The position numbers and the translations under genes are program-made. Shown one piece after another: positions 8,706 through 16,394 of a DNA stretch of 32,585 bases (its first letter is position 1; every line of letters begins with the position of its first letter). Source of the stretch: Clostridiales bacterium (GTDB taxonomy: Bacteria > Bacillota > Clostridia > Oscillospirales > Oscillospiraceae). The notes below the pieces were generated by a model, which saw only the letters and a program-made list of their open reading frames with translations, did no database searches and was not told where the DNA came from. The stretch is taken from the NCBI GenBank assembly GCA_022786995.1, contig JALFUW010000059.1, positions 1-32,585 of the forward strand. Reading direction: 5' to 3'.

Positions 8706-9554
8706 TCAGCTTCCACTGCCGGTGATAACCGTTTCCCCGTTTTCCAAAGCCCTTTCGTGCAGGGAATCACACACTGCGCTGATTCGGTTTTCTCCCAGCT
8801 CGTAGTCCTGCCCGTTGTAACAGAAATAGCTGTGGGGCAGGAAGCCAAAGGTGAAGGTTTCCTTACCAAATACAAAGCAGTATTCTTCGTACCGATACTG
8901 GGCCATATCCACCTGACAGCCCACCTTGGAAACCTGCGCGTTCAGAATCATATCCAGTACCTTCTTCGCTTCCGTGGGATCGTCGATGGTAATGTGGAAG
9001 GTGTCGGGCGAACCGATGGACTCGGTAAAAATCAGCTTGTCCGGCGTCTTATCCGCCAGCGCCGAAAACTCCGGGCGGAACTGACCGATGGTGGTTACAT
9101 TCCGGGGCAGGTCTGCCTTTTCCGCATACTTGGGAAAGGTAAGTACCAGAATCGCCAGGGAAATGAGCATCCCAATGAAGCAGCGTTTCCGGGTGCGCTT
9201 CCAGGATTCCATGGTTTTGCGCATGGTGGGGTCATCCGAGATGATGACCCGCTCCGGCTTTTCGGGGTCATAACAGATGGGCACCTTGGAGCCGACACGC
9301 GTTGTGTAGGTGATGGCCTCCACATTTGCCCGATGTACACTTACCTTGTAGGCAACACCGTCAACGGTATAGGCAATCTCAAAATGCAAATCCTCATCCC
9401 TGCCCCGGCGTTTCACCTCCCCAAGAAAGGTCGCCTCACCCTTTTTGTAGTGATCCCGTTTTTCGTTGCCAAAGGTGGCAAAAAAGCTGGTAAAGAAAAA
9501 GATTACGCAAATAAAGAACCTCCTGTCGTCTATTTCCGTTTCAATTCCGTCCAC
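8706..9554 (-). CDS. DUF3592-like membrane protein with extra C-terminal domain
   Basis: The frame codes for up to 282 residues from GTG 9554. It has an N-terminal membrane segment (ICVIFFFTSFFATF), a DUF3592-like part (YTVDGVAYKVSV, then VGSKVPICYDPEKPERV), a second membrane segment (about 126-143, FIGMLISLAILVLTF) and an unrecognised C-terminal domain of about 130 residues with three cysteines. The start is uncertain. GTG 9554 overlaps the upstream gene by 25 bases and has only a distant GGAGG. A perfect AGGAGG at 9519-9524 lies after the upstream stop and would instead serve an in-frame ATT at 9510-9512. I keep GTG as the conservative choice. The function is unknown. Confidence 0.72.
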   Translation of the reverse strand: MDGIETEIDDRRFFICVIFFFTSFFATFGNEKRDHYKKGEATFLGEVKRRGRDEDLHFEIAYTVDGVAYKVSVHRANVEAITYTTRVGSKVPICYDPEKPERVIISDDPTMRKTMESWKRTRKRCFIGMLISLAILVLTFPKYAEKADLPRNVTTIGQFRPEFSALADKTPDKLIFTESIGSPDTFHITIDDPTEAKKVLDMILNAQVSKVGCQVDMAQYRYEEYCFVFGKETFTFGFLPHSYFCYNGQDYELGENRISAVCDSLHERALENGETVITGSGS

Positions 9555-10402
9555 TCAAGCTTCACCGCCACCTCCGGGTCAACGGCGCTGCCGGAGACAC
9601 CTATGGTGTCACCATAGCGGTTCTGGTACACATGGTCTGCCGTCATACTGCACTCCACGGTTCTGCCAGAGGGGGCTTCGTAGGTATTGACACCCCGGAC
9701 AGCCTCGGAATAATTCGCGCTCATCCGGCTTTCTGAGGCACTGCGCTTTTTCCAGGAATCCATGATACCGGCGGAGATTTCGGCGCTGTCCCGGGCGATC
9801 TGCCGGGATACCTCCATCTGCCGCTGCATGGCCTGCATGCGCATCTGCTGGGCCTGGGCGGCATAGCCCCGGGCTTCCATCACCCGGGTCTGGAACATCT
9901 GCTCCACCAGCGCGCTTTCCTGCTTGGTCAGCGCCGGTTCCGGGGTCAGGCTTCCCACAAACCGCAGGAAGATTTCCGTGGCTTCCTGCTCTTTTTCCAC
10001 AGGGGCCAGCATCAGATACCGCCGCTTGCTGCCCCACTGGATGACATCCACATGTTTCCCATATTCTTTGGCATGGCCCAGAGGAATGGGGCCGGAAGAC
10101 TGTTTGCGCTGCTGGGGCTGGGCCTGCTGCGCCTGCTGGGCAGCGGCTCTGCGTTTGCGCTGCATTTGTCCCACCAGACCGCCCTGCATGAACCACTGGC
10201 CGAAATTTTTGGGTTCCTGCCCGCCGCCGGAGAAAGCGTTGGAGAAAGGGTTGGAGAAGGGATTCATGACGGCGGCAAAGCCCCGGTTGGCGTCAAAGTA
10301 TTCCACCCCCTGCCAGTCCGCCCCTGCCAGCACCACCACATTCCGATTGCCCAGCCGGGCGGAGAATTTCATCAGGATGGCATCACAGACCAGATTGGCC
10401 AC
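9530..10402 (-). CDS. Downstream half of zinc-ribbon protein, split off by in-frame TAA
   Basis: This piece is in exactly the same frame as the zinc-ribbon gene 10529-10981 and is separated from it only by TAA 10529-10531. The 42 codons between the TAA and the first possible start (GTG 10402, no ribosome site) are stop-free and read like protein (for example LPSLFGKNLPGERNASL). The GTG start is therefore probably not real. The piece codes for VANLVCDAILMKFSARLG, a beta-rich section, a glutamine/alanine-rich coiled-coil-like stretch with many QA and RQ pairs (around residues 85-100 and 185-205), and a C-terminal section ending DPEVAVKLEWTELKRK. I do not recognise a family. It is either a pseudogene fragment or is made by readthrough or another start. 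Confidence 0.6.
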   Translation of the reverse strand: MANLVCDAILMKFSARLGNRNVVVLAGADWQGVEYFDANRGFAAVMNPFSNPFSNAFSGGGQEPKNFGQWFMQGGLVGQMQRKRRAAAQQAQQAQPQQRKQSSGPIPLGHAKEYGKHVDVIQWGSKRRYLMLAPVEKEQEATEIFLRFVGSLTPEPALTKQESALVEQMFQTRVMEARGYAAQAQQMRMQAMQRQMEVSRQIARDSAEISAGIMDSWKKRSASESRMSANYSEAVRGVNTYEAPSGRTVECSMTADHVYQNRYGDTIGVSGSAVDPEVAVKLEWTELKRK

Positions 10403-10528
10403 TTCAATACGGACATTGATATTGATGCAGTGGGACTGGAAGTAAGACAGCGACGCATTCCGCTCTCCGGGCAGGTTCTTTCCGAACAGGCTGGGAAGGG
10501 TCGCCCTGGCAACCGGGGTAAGGGGGGT

Positions 10529-10981
10529 TTACAGCACCTGCTGGGCATACTGCTGTAAATAAGCTTCCGGCTCCATAAAGTCCCGGAAGCCGGTCTTAAT
10601 CGCCCCCGGCATGGAGGCAATCATCCGCTTCTGCATGGGATTCAGGTAGTCCTCGAAGACCTCCCGGGAGGAGGACATCAGCACCGTGGAATGATCCGGG
10701 CTGACCGCCTGCACGGTGGCGGTAAAGGGAACCAAATCGCTTTGCCACTGGGTACGCAGGGTGCCTTTCAGGGTGTAATCCGGGGGAACCACGGCGCTGG
10801 CCAGAGGCACCCCGGTATCCGAGGCCGTGAACTGCCGCAGATCGGGATTTTTCGGCGCGGCTTCCCCCTCATAGGAAATATGGATTTTGCACCCGCAATG
10901 GGGGCAGAAGGTAAAGGTCGTGTCGTAGTTCACATCCAGCGGCGCGCCGCAGGATGGGCAGGTATAGGCTTTGATCTTCAT
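10529..10981 (-). CDS. Zinc-ribbon protein (N-terminal half of an interrupted gene)
   Basis: This 150-residue product begins MKIKAYTCPSCGAPLDVN and has a double CxxC zinc ribbon (CPSC at 8-11 and CPHC at 28-31). About 115 residues without a recognised domain follow, ending YLQQYAQQVL. The ATG overlaps the stop of the HTH gene by four bases (ATGA on the minus strand), so translation is coupled. The frame continues without a shift beyond the TAA at 10529-10531 for another 332 codons to 9532, so the ancestral protein was probably about 483 residues. Zinc ribbons in such proteins usually mediate protein or nucleic-acid contacts. The role here is unknown. Confidence 0.75.
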   Translation of the reverse strand: MKIKAYTCPSCGAPLDVNYDTTFTFCPHCGCKIHISYEGEAAPKNPDLRQFTASDTGVPLASAVVPPDYTLKGTLRTQWQSDLVPFTATVQAVSPDHSTVLMSSSREVFEDYLNPMQKRMIASMPGAIKTGFRDFMEPEAYLQQYAQQVL

Positions 10982-12738
10982 GGTTCCTCTCTCCTTTCTT
11001 CTGTCAGCGGTTCGATCACAGGCAGCACCATATGTTCAATGGCGGCGCACATTTTGGGATGCCGAATGACGAAATGAATCGCCGGGGATTTGTTCTTGGT
11101 GACAATGACCCTGCTGCCCTCCAGAATGGTAATCTGGATGTTTCGGAAGGGTGCGTCCTTGTCACGGCGGCAGCTATAGCCGGGATGGGCCGCCGCAAAG
11201 GCATCACACTGGTTCAGATATTCCAGATACTCCGGGTAGGTCAGACGGATGTCGCCGGGATAAAACATCCCCGCCAGAGAAAGCCCCATGGGGTAGCGGC
11301 TGAATTCCTCCTCTGAAATGGCTGGCAGGACATCGGAAACGGTACTGTGTTCCAGAATGCGCTGGAGTCTCTGATGCTCGGCGTGAACATAGTCCACAAT
11401 CGCTGCCTGTTCCGAAATCCCGCACCGGCATAGAATCCGCTTTGCCAGATCGTCGCTGAGGGTGTAGATTGGAAGGGAGGACAGAAGGGAGCGGCGTGGA
11501 CCGATTTCTGAACTGTCCGCCTGTAAAAAGCGGTCAAATGCCTCTTTCCTGTCCGGCCCGTAAATCTCCATCAGGGGGCAGGCCCGCTTCAGAAGCTGCC
11601 CGGCCTGCTTCTGGTAGTGGGCAACGTCGCTTTTTCGGTTCGTCAGGTACATTCTGCCGTCACCGATATGTCCGGCAATACAGTCGCCCTGCAGGGCGGC
11701 GGCGCCCGATACCCACAGCATATGGCGGAAGGCGCTGGTCTGCATCCCGGAAAGATAGTAGGGAGCAATCTGCCCGGTCATGTACATGGGGATAAAGCTC
11801 TCCAAACCCAGCATCATCTCATGGAAGGGGCGATCCACATTGTGGATCATGTTCAGCCGCAGTCCCTTTTTCAGCATCATGGCCATGCCGAACATCCACT
11901 TTTTCGGGAATTGGGAATCCTTCGACATTTCCGTCATGGGAAGATCGCTGTACATGGTAACGGGGCTGGCGCTGCGGGAGAGCACCGTGGCTTTGAGAAA
12001 GTCCAGCTGGGCATCCATCAGCTCCGGCAGCCCGGTATAGAACCGGGCGGTGGGAAGCTGAATGGGAGACGTGGGGGCTTTCATCTCATCAAAATGGATG
12101 ACCCGGATGTATTCATCCAAATCAAATTCGTCCATTTTTTGCAGGAAGCGATCCATATTTCCGGCACTCTCCGGGGAACTGCCTGCGCACAGATACTGCG
12201 CTGCGGCGCGGGCATATTCCTCATTTCCCGCGTCGGCAGGCAGGCTGGCACCGATCAGCGCCGTCAGTCGCTCCCGATCACCGGCGCTCTGGCAGCGCCG
12301 GGCAACAAACCGTCCCACGCTCAAAGCAAAGGCGGCGGCATCCCGGGGCGTTCTTTGCCCGGAACGGATGCGGGAGAGGAAGGAAGCGTCGTAGCTCAGA
12401 TACCGGGCAAGCTCCGTATTGCCGATGGAAAAGGCGTCCAGCAGCTCGTTGAGGTTGCGGCAAAAGTGTTCTTTATCGAAGGCTTCCCTGGCGGTCAAAG
12501 CATCCCGGAAAGCAGTTTCCACCGCCCCCTGGGTGATTTCTGCCAGACCCCGCTCCTGTGCCAGGGCAGCGATCCCGGCAGCCAGCTTCCGCCATTGCTC
12601 CCCATCCGGCTCCGGGCTTTGAGTCCCCCGGCGATACCGGCTGATGACCGGCGCGGAAATGCCGCTGGCAGCAGATAACTCTCTGGCCGTACAGTCCAGC
12701 TGTGTCAGATAGTCATTGATGCATTCCTGAAATGTCAC
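10978..12738 (-). CDS. Large protein with two tandem HTH domains, function unknown
   Basis: This 586-residue protein is first in the leftward operon. Two XRE-like helix-turn-helix units are visible: residues about 12-45 (ARELSAASGISAPVISRYRR followed by GTQSP) and about 95-130 (GNTELARYLSYDASFLSRIR followed by SGQRTPRD). The remaining 440 or so residues match no family I know and have no membrane segments. They could be a ligand-sensing or protein-contact part. The start is GTG 12738 behind a G-rich site (GGGGGGGAAG). A consensus-like promoter lies 40-68 bases upstream. The stop overlaps the zinc-ribbon start. It is probably a transcription regulator, possibly of its own operon; paired HTHs suggest binding to tandem or long operators. 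Confidence 0.75.
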   Translation of the reverse strand: MTFQECINDYLTQLDCTARELSAASGISAPVISRYRRGTQSPEPDGEQWRKLAAGIAALAQERGLAEITQGAVETAFRDALTAREAFDKEHFCRNLNELLDAFSIGNTELARYLSYDASFLSRIRSGQRTPRDAAAFALSVGRFVARRCQSAGDRERLTALIGASLPADAGNEEYARAAAQYLCAGSSPESAGNMDRFLQKMDEFDLDEYIRVIHFDEMKAPTSPIQLPTARFYTGLPELMDAQLDFLKATVLSRSASPVTMYSDLPMTEMSKDSQFPKKWMFGMAMMLKKGLRLNMIHNVDRPFHEMMLGLESFIPMYMTGQIAPYYLSGMQTSAFRHMLWVSGAAALQGDCIAGHIGDGRMYLTNRKSDVAHYQKQAGQLLKRACPLMEIYGPDRKEAFDRFLQADSSEIGPRRSLLSSLPIYTLSDDLAKRILCRCGISEQAAIVDYVHAEHQRLQRILEHSTVSDVLPAISEEEFSRYPMGLSLAGMFYPGDIRLTYPEYLEYLNQCDAFAAAHPGYSCRRDKDAPFRNIQITILEGSRVIVTKNKSPAIHFVIRHPKMCAAIEHMVLPVIEPLTEERREEP

Positions 12739-12777
12739 GCTACTTCCCCCCCGGTTTTCCGTCTTTCCTCTACGTTG

Positions 12778-12806
12778 AATATACCATAAACGGGATACTT
12801 TTGCAA
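12778..12806 (-). promoter_or_regulatory. Sigma-A-type promoter of the double-HTH operon
   Basis: On the minus strand, TTGCAA (12801-12806) and TATATT (12778-12783) are separated by exactly 17 bases. They lie about 40 bases before GTG 12738. The sequence upstream is A/T rich. Confidence 0.6.
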
Positions 12807-12934
12807 AAAATTACAAATCAGTCATTGACAATTTCAGAAATTTTTATTTCTTTCGGCCGCCATTGGTATTTCGGCAGAAAAAGCAAGTGAATCGAGACCT
12901 TTGGAAAAATCACAGCTCTTTCAACGGAAGATGA

Positions 12935-12972
12935 AATGCCGGTGTATCGCAATTTCACGATACACCGGCATT
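12935..12972 (-). terminator. Strong hairpin downstream of the gene remnant
   Basis: Perfect 15-bp arms (12935-12949 and 12958-12972) surround an eight-base loop. On the minus strand it begins five bases after the TAG of the remnant at 12978 and is followed by a weakly T-rich stretch. It probably terminated the gene that has since decayed. It also stands upstream of the HTH operon promoter and could insulate it. Confidence 0.5.
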
Positions 12973-12977
12973 CTGCT

Positions 12978-13137
12978 CTAATCTTCTATTCCGTGGCGTG
13001 CAGGGCCTTTCAGATAGTTCTCCGTCTCCCCGGGCAGTACCAAACTGGCATATTCATCGGCGCATGATATAGCAGCCGGTCGAGGTCATCTTCTCTTCCG
13101 CAAAACCGCAATTCAAATCACCACAAATGAGCCGCAG
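12978..13137 (-). pseudogene. Frameshifted remnant of an unrecognised gene (3' end)
   Basis: Two minus-strand frames read like one broken protein. From 13137 one frame gives LICGDLNCGFAEEKMTSTGC and then YIMRR before TGA. The next frame gives ADEYASLVLPGETENYLKGP and then ARHGIED, ending at TAG 12978-12980. Loss of two bases in a CGCGCC run (now CGCC, near 13062) would join the frames as ...YIMR-ADEY.... There is no start codon and no intact upstream part. A terminator-like hairpin follows. I do not recognise the family. In the rest of the 12739-13265 gap I see only the operon promoter (12778-12806) and a hairpin at 13146-13173. Confidence 0.4.
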
Positions 13138-13145
13138 TCATGGGT

Positions 13146-13173
13146 ATTTTGTGAAGGCCTTCCTTTACAAAAT
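13146..13173. repeat. 12-bp inverted repeat with 4-base loop
   Basis: The arms ATTTTGTGAAGG (13146-13157) and CCTTTACAAAAT (13162-13173) pair over 12 positions, with one G-T. The loop is CCTT. There is no T-run on either side. It lies between the ridA stop and the gene remnant on the minus strand. It may be a small palindromic element or a structural 3' hairpin for ridA. Confidence 0.35.
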
Positions 13174-13265
13174 GCACACTGCCTCGGAATGACCGTTATT
13201 GCTTTGTCAGCCCATTTTGCTTGCTTCAACGGCCATCACCGGGAGCTTGCCGCGGCACCCGCGGC

Positions 13266-13634
13266 CTACTTGGAAGCAATCGCCTCGATCTCGCACAGAA
13301 CGCCCTTGGGCAGGGTCTTCACAGCCACGCAGCTGCGGGCGGGCTTGGAAACAAAGAATTTGGCGTAAACCTCATTGAAGGCGGCAAAATCCTCCATATT
13401 CTGAAGGAAGCAGGTGGTTTTGAACACCTTGTCCATGCCGGTACCGGCGGCTTCCAGAATGGCGGCAACATTGCGGCAGCTGCGCTCGCACTGCGCGGCA
13501 ATGCCCTCGGGGATCTCGCCGGTGGCGGGGTCAATGGGAATCTGGCCGGAAGTAAAGACCAGTCCGTTTACCTCATAGCCCTGGCTGTAGGGGCCGATGG
13601 CTGCGGGAGCGCTGACAGTGTGGATGATATTCAT
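13266..13634 (-). CDS. ridA: RidA family 2-iminobutanoate/2-iminopropanoate deaminase
   Basis: This 122-residue protein has the normal length for the YjgF/YER057c/UK114 family. It shows AIGPYSQGYEVNGLVFTSGQ, then NMEDFAAFNEVY, and the C-terminal signature PARSCVAV...GVLCEIEAIA with the conserved arginine that binds the substrate carboxylate and the conserved glutamate. RidA proteins are cytosolic trimers that hydrolyse reactive enamine/imine products of PLP enzymes such as threonine dehydratase. It has its own promoter and an AGGAGG eight bases before ATG 13634, so it is probably monocistronic. Confidence 0.95.
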   Translation of the reverse strand: MNIIHTVSAPAAIGPYSQGYEVNGLVFTSGQIPIDPATGEIPEGIAAQCERSCRNVAAILEAAGTGMDKVFKTTCFLQNMEDFAAFNEVYAKFFVSKPARSCVAVKTLPKGVLCEIEAIASK

Positions 13635-13663
13635 GGGAAAAACCTCCTATTATCTTTTTGAAT

Positions 13664-13692
13664 ACTGTAACATGGAAACCGGGAAAGGTCAA
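13664..13692 (-). promoter_or_regulatory. Promoter of ridA
   Basis: On the minus strand, TTGACC (13687-13692) and TACAGT (13664-13669) have a 17-base spacer and lie about 30 bases before the ridA ATG. Confidence 0.6.
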
Positions 13693-13748
13693 GGCTGGAT
13701 TTATCTGCGATTTCGACACATTCTCCTGAAAAAAGTGACTGTTGCTAT

Positions 13749-13778
13749 TTGCAAAAGATTGCTATAATGGAAGCAGAA
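13749..13778 (+). promoter_or_regulatory. Promoter of the flavoprotein gene
   Basis: TTGCAA (13749-13754) and a perfect TATAAT (13773-13778) are separated by 18 bases. They lie 20 bases before ATG 13798. Confidence 0.65.
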
Positions 13779-13797
13779 AAAGGAGGGGATGGATCGG

Positions 13798-14496
13798 ATG
13801 AAAATTGTGATGATCCACGGGCAGAACCACGAGGGCAGTACCTGCCAGGCAGCCCGTCAGCTTGCGAACAAGGTCGGCGGCGAGATTCGGGAGTTTTTTC
13901 TGCCCCGGGATTTTGACAAGCCCTGCCGGGGCTGCTACACCTGCTTTCAGACGGAACTGCGCAAATGCCCCCACTACCGGGAGCTGGCACCGCTGGAACA
14001 GGCAATCCTGGAAGCGGATCTGCTGATTTTCGACAGCCCGGTGTACGTCTACCACGCCACCGGGCAGATGATGAGCCTGCTTGACCACTTCGGAACCTGG
14101 TGGGTGGTGCACCGGCCCCGGCGGGAAATGAGCCGGAAGCAGGCCGTCGCCATCTCCACCGCCGCCGGCGGCGGAATGAAGAGTGCTTGCCGGGACATGG
14201 CGGACTCTCTGGAAATGTGGGGTGTCCATAAGGTTTACAAGCTGGGTGTGGGCGTGCAGGCTACGAAGCCCTCGGAGATTCCGGCCCGCATTCGGAAGAA
14301 TATGGAGAAAAAAACGGACGCGCTGGCCCGGAAAATCCGCGAAAACGCCGGAAAACAGGGATACAACCTCCGGGCGAAGCTGTGGTTTGCCCTGATGCGG
14401 ACAGCCCACAAGCACTTCCCGCCCGCCGAGCCGGATTATGGCTATTGGGAAGCCAACGGCTGGCATGGAAAGGGAAGACCCTGGAAGAATGGATGA
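13798..14496 (+). CDS. NADPH-dependent FMN reductase / iron-sulfur flavoprotein-type oxidoreductase
   Basis: This 232-residue flavodoxin-fold protein has the FMN phosphate loop HGQNHEGSTCQAA (residues 7-19), then C43-x2-C46-x2-C49-x7-C57 (CRGCYTC...CPH). This matches the CX2CX2CX4-7C pattern by which iron-sulfur flavoproteins bind a 4Fe-4S cluster. SPVYVYHATGQMMSLLDHF is the usual second FMN-binding loop. The C-terminal 50 residues, with KHFPPAEPDYGYW, look like an added helical tail. ATG 13798 was preferred over ATG 13789 because AGGAGG (13781-13786) is too close to the latter. It should pass electrons between a pyridine nucleotide or ferredoxin and an unknown acceptor. It has its own promoter and terminator. 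Confidence 0.85.
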   Translation: MKIVMIHGQNHEGSTCQAARQLANKVGGEIREFFLPRDFDKPCRGCYTCFQTELRKCPHYRELAPLEQAILEADLLIFDSPVYVYHATGQMMSLLDHFGTWWVVHRPRREMSRKQAVAISTAAGGGMKSACRDMADSLEMWGVHKVYKLGVGVQATKPSEIPARIRKNMEKKTDALARKIRENAGKQGYNLRAKLWFALMRTAHKHFPPAEPDYGYWEANGWHGKGRPWKNG

Positions 14497-14517
14497 AAGC
14501 CGATATGCGCAAAATGA

Positions 14518-14550
14518 ATTCCCGGCAGCCTGGGGATTGCTGCCGGGAAT
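14518..14550. terminator. Bidirectional terminator between convergent genes
   Basis: A perfect 12-bp stem (14518-14529 with 14539-14550) has a nine-base loop and T-rich sequence on both sides (CATTATTTTC forward, TCATTTTG in reverse). It serves the flavoprotein gene and the convergent diguanylate cyclase gene. Confidence 0.8.
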
Positions 14551-14562
14551 CATTATTTTCTG

Positions 14563-15603
14563 TTACCTCTGACGGCGGTCGTGGGTTTTGTAGTATTCCG
14601 CCTTGTTTTTCAGCATCTTGGCATCGGCCTGGTTGACCATATCCTCCAGATCAAAGTCGTGGAGCCGGTGCTCAATGCCATAGGCGATGGTATAGCCGGC
14701 GGATTCGATGGTTTGAATCAGATCCTCCATCCAGGCTTTGATCTCGCCCTCTGTACCCACGGAGCAGGCAATCAGAAACTCGTCGCCGCCCAGACGGAAC
14801 ACGTCCGCCTCGGGGAAACGTTCCACGCAGGCATTGGCAACAAAGCGGAGCATCTCGTCACCCGCCGCATGGCCCAGACGGTTGTTCAGCTCGTGCAGGC
14901 CGTTCACGTCAATGTAAATCACGGTCAGACGGATGAAGTCCCTTTCCGGCGCGGTCTGGGTGAAGTGGGTAAAGGCGGTGCGGTTTTTCAGGCCCGTTGC
15001 CGCGTCATAGAAGCTGGCCGCGTGGGCCTGCTCCTGCGCCAGAATCAGATTGCTTCGAACCCGGATCATCTGGACGGAGCAGTAGACGGCGAAAATATAG
15101 TCAACGGTATAGAAGAGGGGAAAGCGCAGCCGCATCACGTCGGAGTAATGATACCGAAGCAGGAAATCCAGCGGGCCGTAGAAGACCAGAAACAGCAGAA
15201 GCAAAAAGTAGGTGCTCAGAGCGATACCCTTTTTCGCGTCAATCATCAGCGTAAACAGGATGGGGATAAAGACAATCCAGAGGATGGCAAACCCATCGTT
15301 GCCGCCAACAATCGTGTAGTATGTACATACCGCGCCGAAGACCGCCACATATGTCCATTCTAAGTACTTTGTCTCATGATCAGCCCAGCTGTCATATAAA
15401 AAATAGCTTAGAACCAGGGCGCTGACCGCAGTGGTGGCGAGCATGACATAGGCGTGCTGGAAAATATTGACAACGCTCATGAGCAGAAAGGCGCCAATAC
15501 AGATCAGGGTGATATCCCGCAGCTGATGCCACTGCTCATCGCGCCGATAATCTTTAATTCTCTTTTCTGCCTCAAGCAGAGGCAGAATAAATCGCTTGTA
15601 CAT
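14563..15603 (-). CDS. Membrane diguanylate cyclase (GGDEF)
   Basis: This is a 346-residue protein. The N-terminal half has about six membrane segments (residues about 27-190) of no family I recognise. A short linker (NLILAQEQAHAASFYDAATG) leads to a GGDEF domain. The active site is intact: GGDEF at 272-276, the metal/substrate segment DVNGLHELNNRLGHAAGDEM, and RLGGDEFL. It should make c-di-GMP from two GTP. The inhibitory RxxD site that normally lies just before is replaced by PEAD, so product inhibition through that site is not expected. ATG 15603 gives the sensible N-terminus MYKRFILPLLEAEK with AAGGAA upstream. A TATAAT-like box lies at 15650-15655 on the minus strand. Confidence 0.9.
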   Translation of the reverse strand: MYKRFILPLLEAEKRIKDYRRDEQWHQLRDITLICIGAFLLMSVVNIFQHAYVMLATTAVSALVLSYFLYDSWADHETKYLEWTYVAVFGAVCTYYTIVGGNDGFAILWIVFIPILFTLMIDAKKGIALSTYFLLLLFLVFYGPLDFLLRYHYSDVMRLRFPLFYTVDYIFAVYCSVQMIRVRSNLILAQEQAHAASFYDAATGLKNRTAFTHFTQTAPERDFIRLTVIYIDVNGLHELNNRLGHAAGDEMLRFVANACVERFPEADVFRLGGDEFLIACSVGTEGEIKAWMEDLIQTIESAGYTIAYGIEHRLHDFDLEDMVNQADAKMLKNKAEYYKTHDRRQR

Positions 15604-15809
15604 GGCTATCACATTCCTTCTGATGGAGTGAAATTTACAACCCGACTTTATTATAAACCAGTTTTGTGATGATTGCCATAGAAAAAAGTACGGGGTTGCA
15701 TATTTTGTAAAAAATGTCAAAAAGAAACGAAATTTTTGTTACATCTGACACATTCCGAGGCCTGAGCAGAGTTCAATCCGAGATGAATGCCGCAACTGGG
15801 GTAAGGATG

Positions 15810-16175
15810 TCACAGAACGGCCTTTCCAATGAGCCACAGCACCAGAATCCACACGCCGACGACGGGAAGCGCGAAGGGCCATGTTTGTGGTTTTCTGTTT
15901 TGCCACATACCCTCTGCCCGACCACGGCAGTCCTCAAGAATCTCCGCGGGGATCAGCCTCACTGTCAGCGCGATCAGAGCGGGAAGAAGGAGCACATCGT
16001 CCAGATACCCCAGTACCGGGATGAAATCCGGGATCAGATCAATGGGGGACAGGGCCAGCACCACGGTAATGAACGCCAGAAGCTTGGCGGTGACAGGCGT
16101 CTGCGTCGATTTCAGCGCCAGGTATATGGCGGGGATATCCCGCTTCAGGGAGAACGCACGCTCTTTCAGGTTCAT
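15810..16175 (-). CDS. DUF1232 (YkvA-like) membrane protein
   Basis: This 121-residue protein has the DUF1232 core LALSPIDLIPDFIPVLGYLD at about residues 40-59. A basic N-terminus precedes it, and two to three hydrophobic segments follow, the last at 103-119 (LPVVGVWILVLWLIG). The function of the family is unknown. The ribosome site AAGGAAC lies five bases before ATG 16175, and a TATACT box (16204-16209, minus strand) lies about 30 bases upstream. It appears to be transcribed alone. Confidence 0.85.
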   Translation of the reverse strand: MNLKERAFSLKRDIPAIYLALKSTQTPVTAKLLAFITVVLALSPIDLIPDFIPVLGYLDDVLLLPALIALTVRLIPAEILEDCRGRAEGMWQNRKPQTWPFALPVVGVWILVLWLIGKAVL

Positions 16176-16350
16176 GATCGGTTCCTTCCATGCTGTTTAT
16201 TACAGTATAGCACAAGCGAAAGAAAAAAGCGACAGTTCGGAAATATTTTTTCGTAATTTTTCGAAGCGGCGAAAATGAACAGTTTTCCTTCCCGGGCTTC
16301 GGCACAATCCGGGCACAGTGTACAAACTTTCGCCTTTGCGTCGCGGACAC

Positions 16351-16379
16351 TTGACAGCCGAAAAACAACGTGCTACTAT
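16351..16379 (+). promoter_or_regulatory. Promoter of the lysine-riboswitch operon
   Basis: A perfect TTGACA (16351-16356), a 17-base spacer and TACTAT (16374-16379) lie just upstream of the lysine aptamer. Transcription should begin near 16386. Confidence 0.8.
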
Positions 16380-16394
16380 ACAGAAAATTGAATC

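Noticed and set aside
11617..12678. 353-codon plus-strand frame opposite the double-HTH gene
   Set aside because: The minus-strand frame has two recognisable HTH units, a promoter and coupled neighbours. The plus frame is histidine/glycine-rich shadow sequence.
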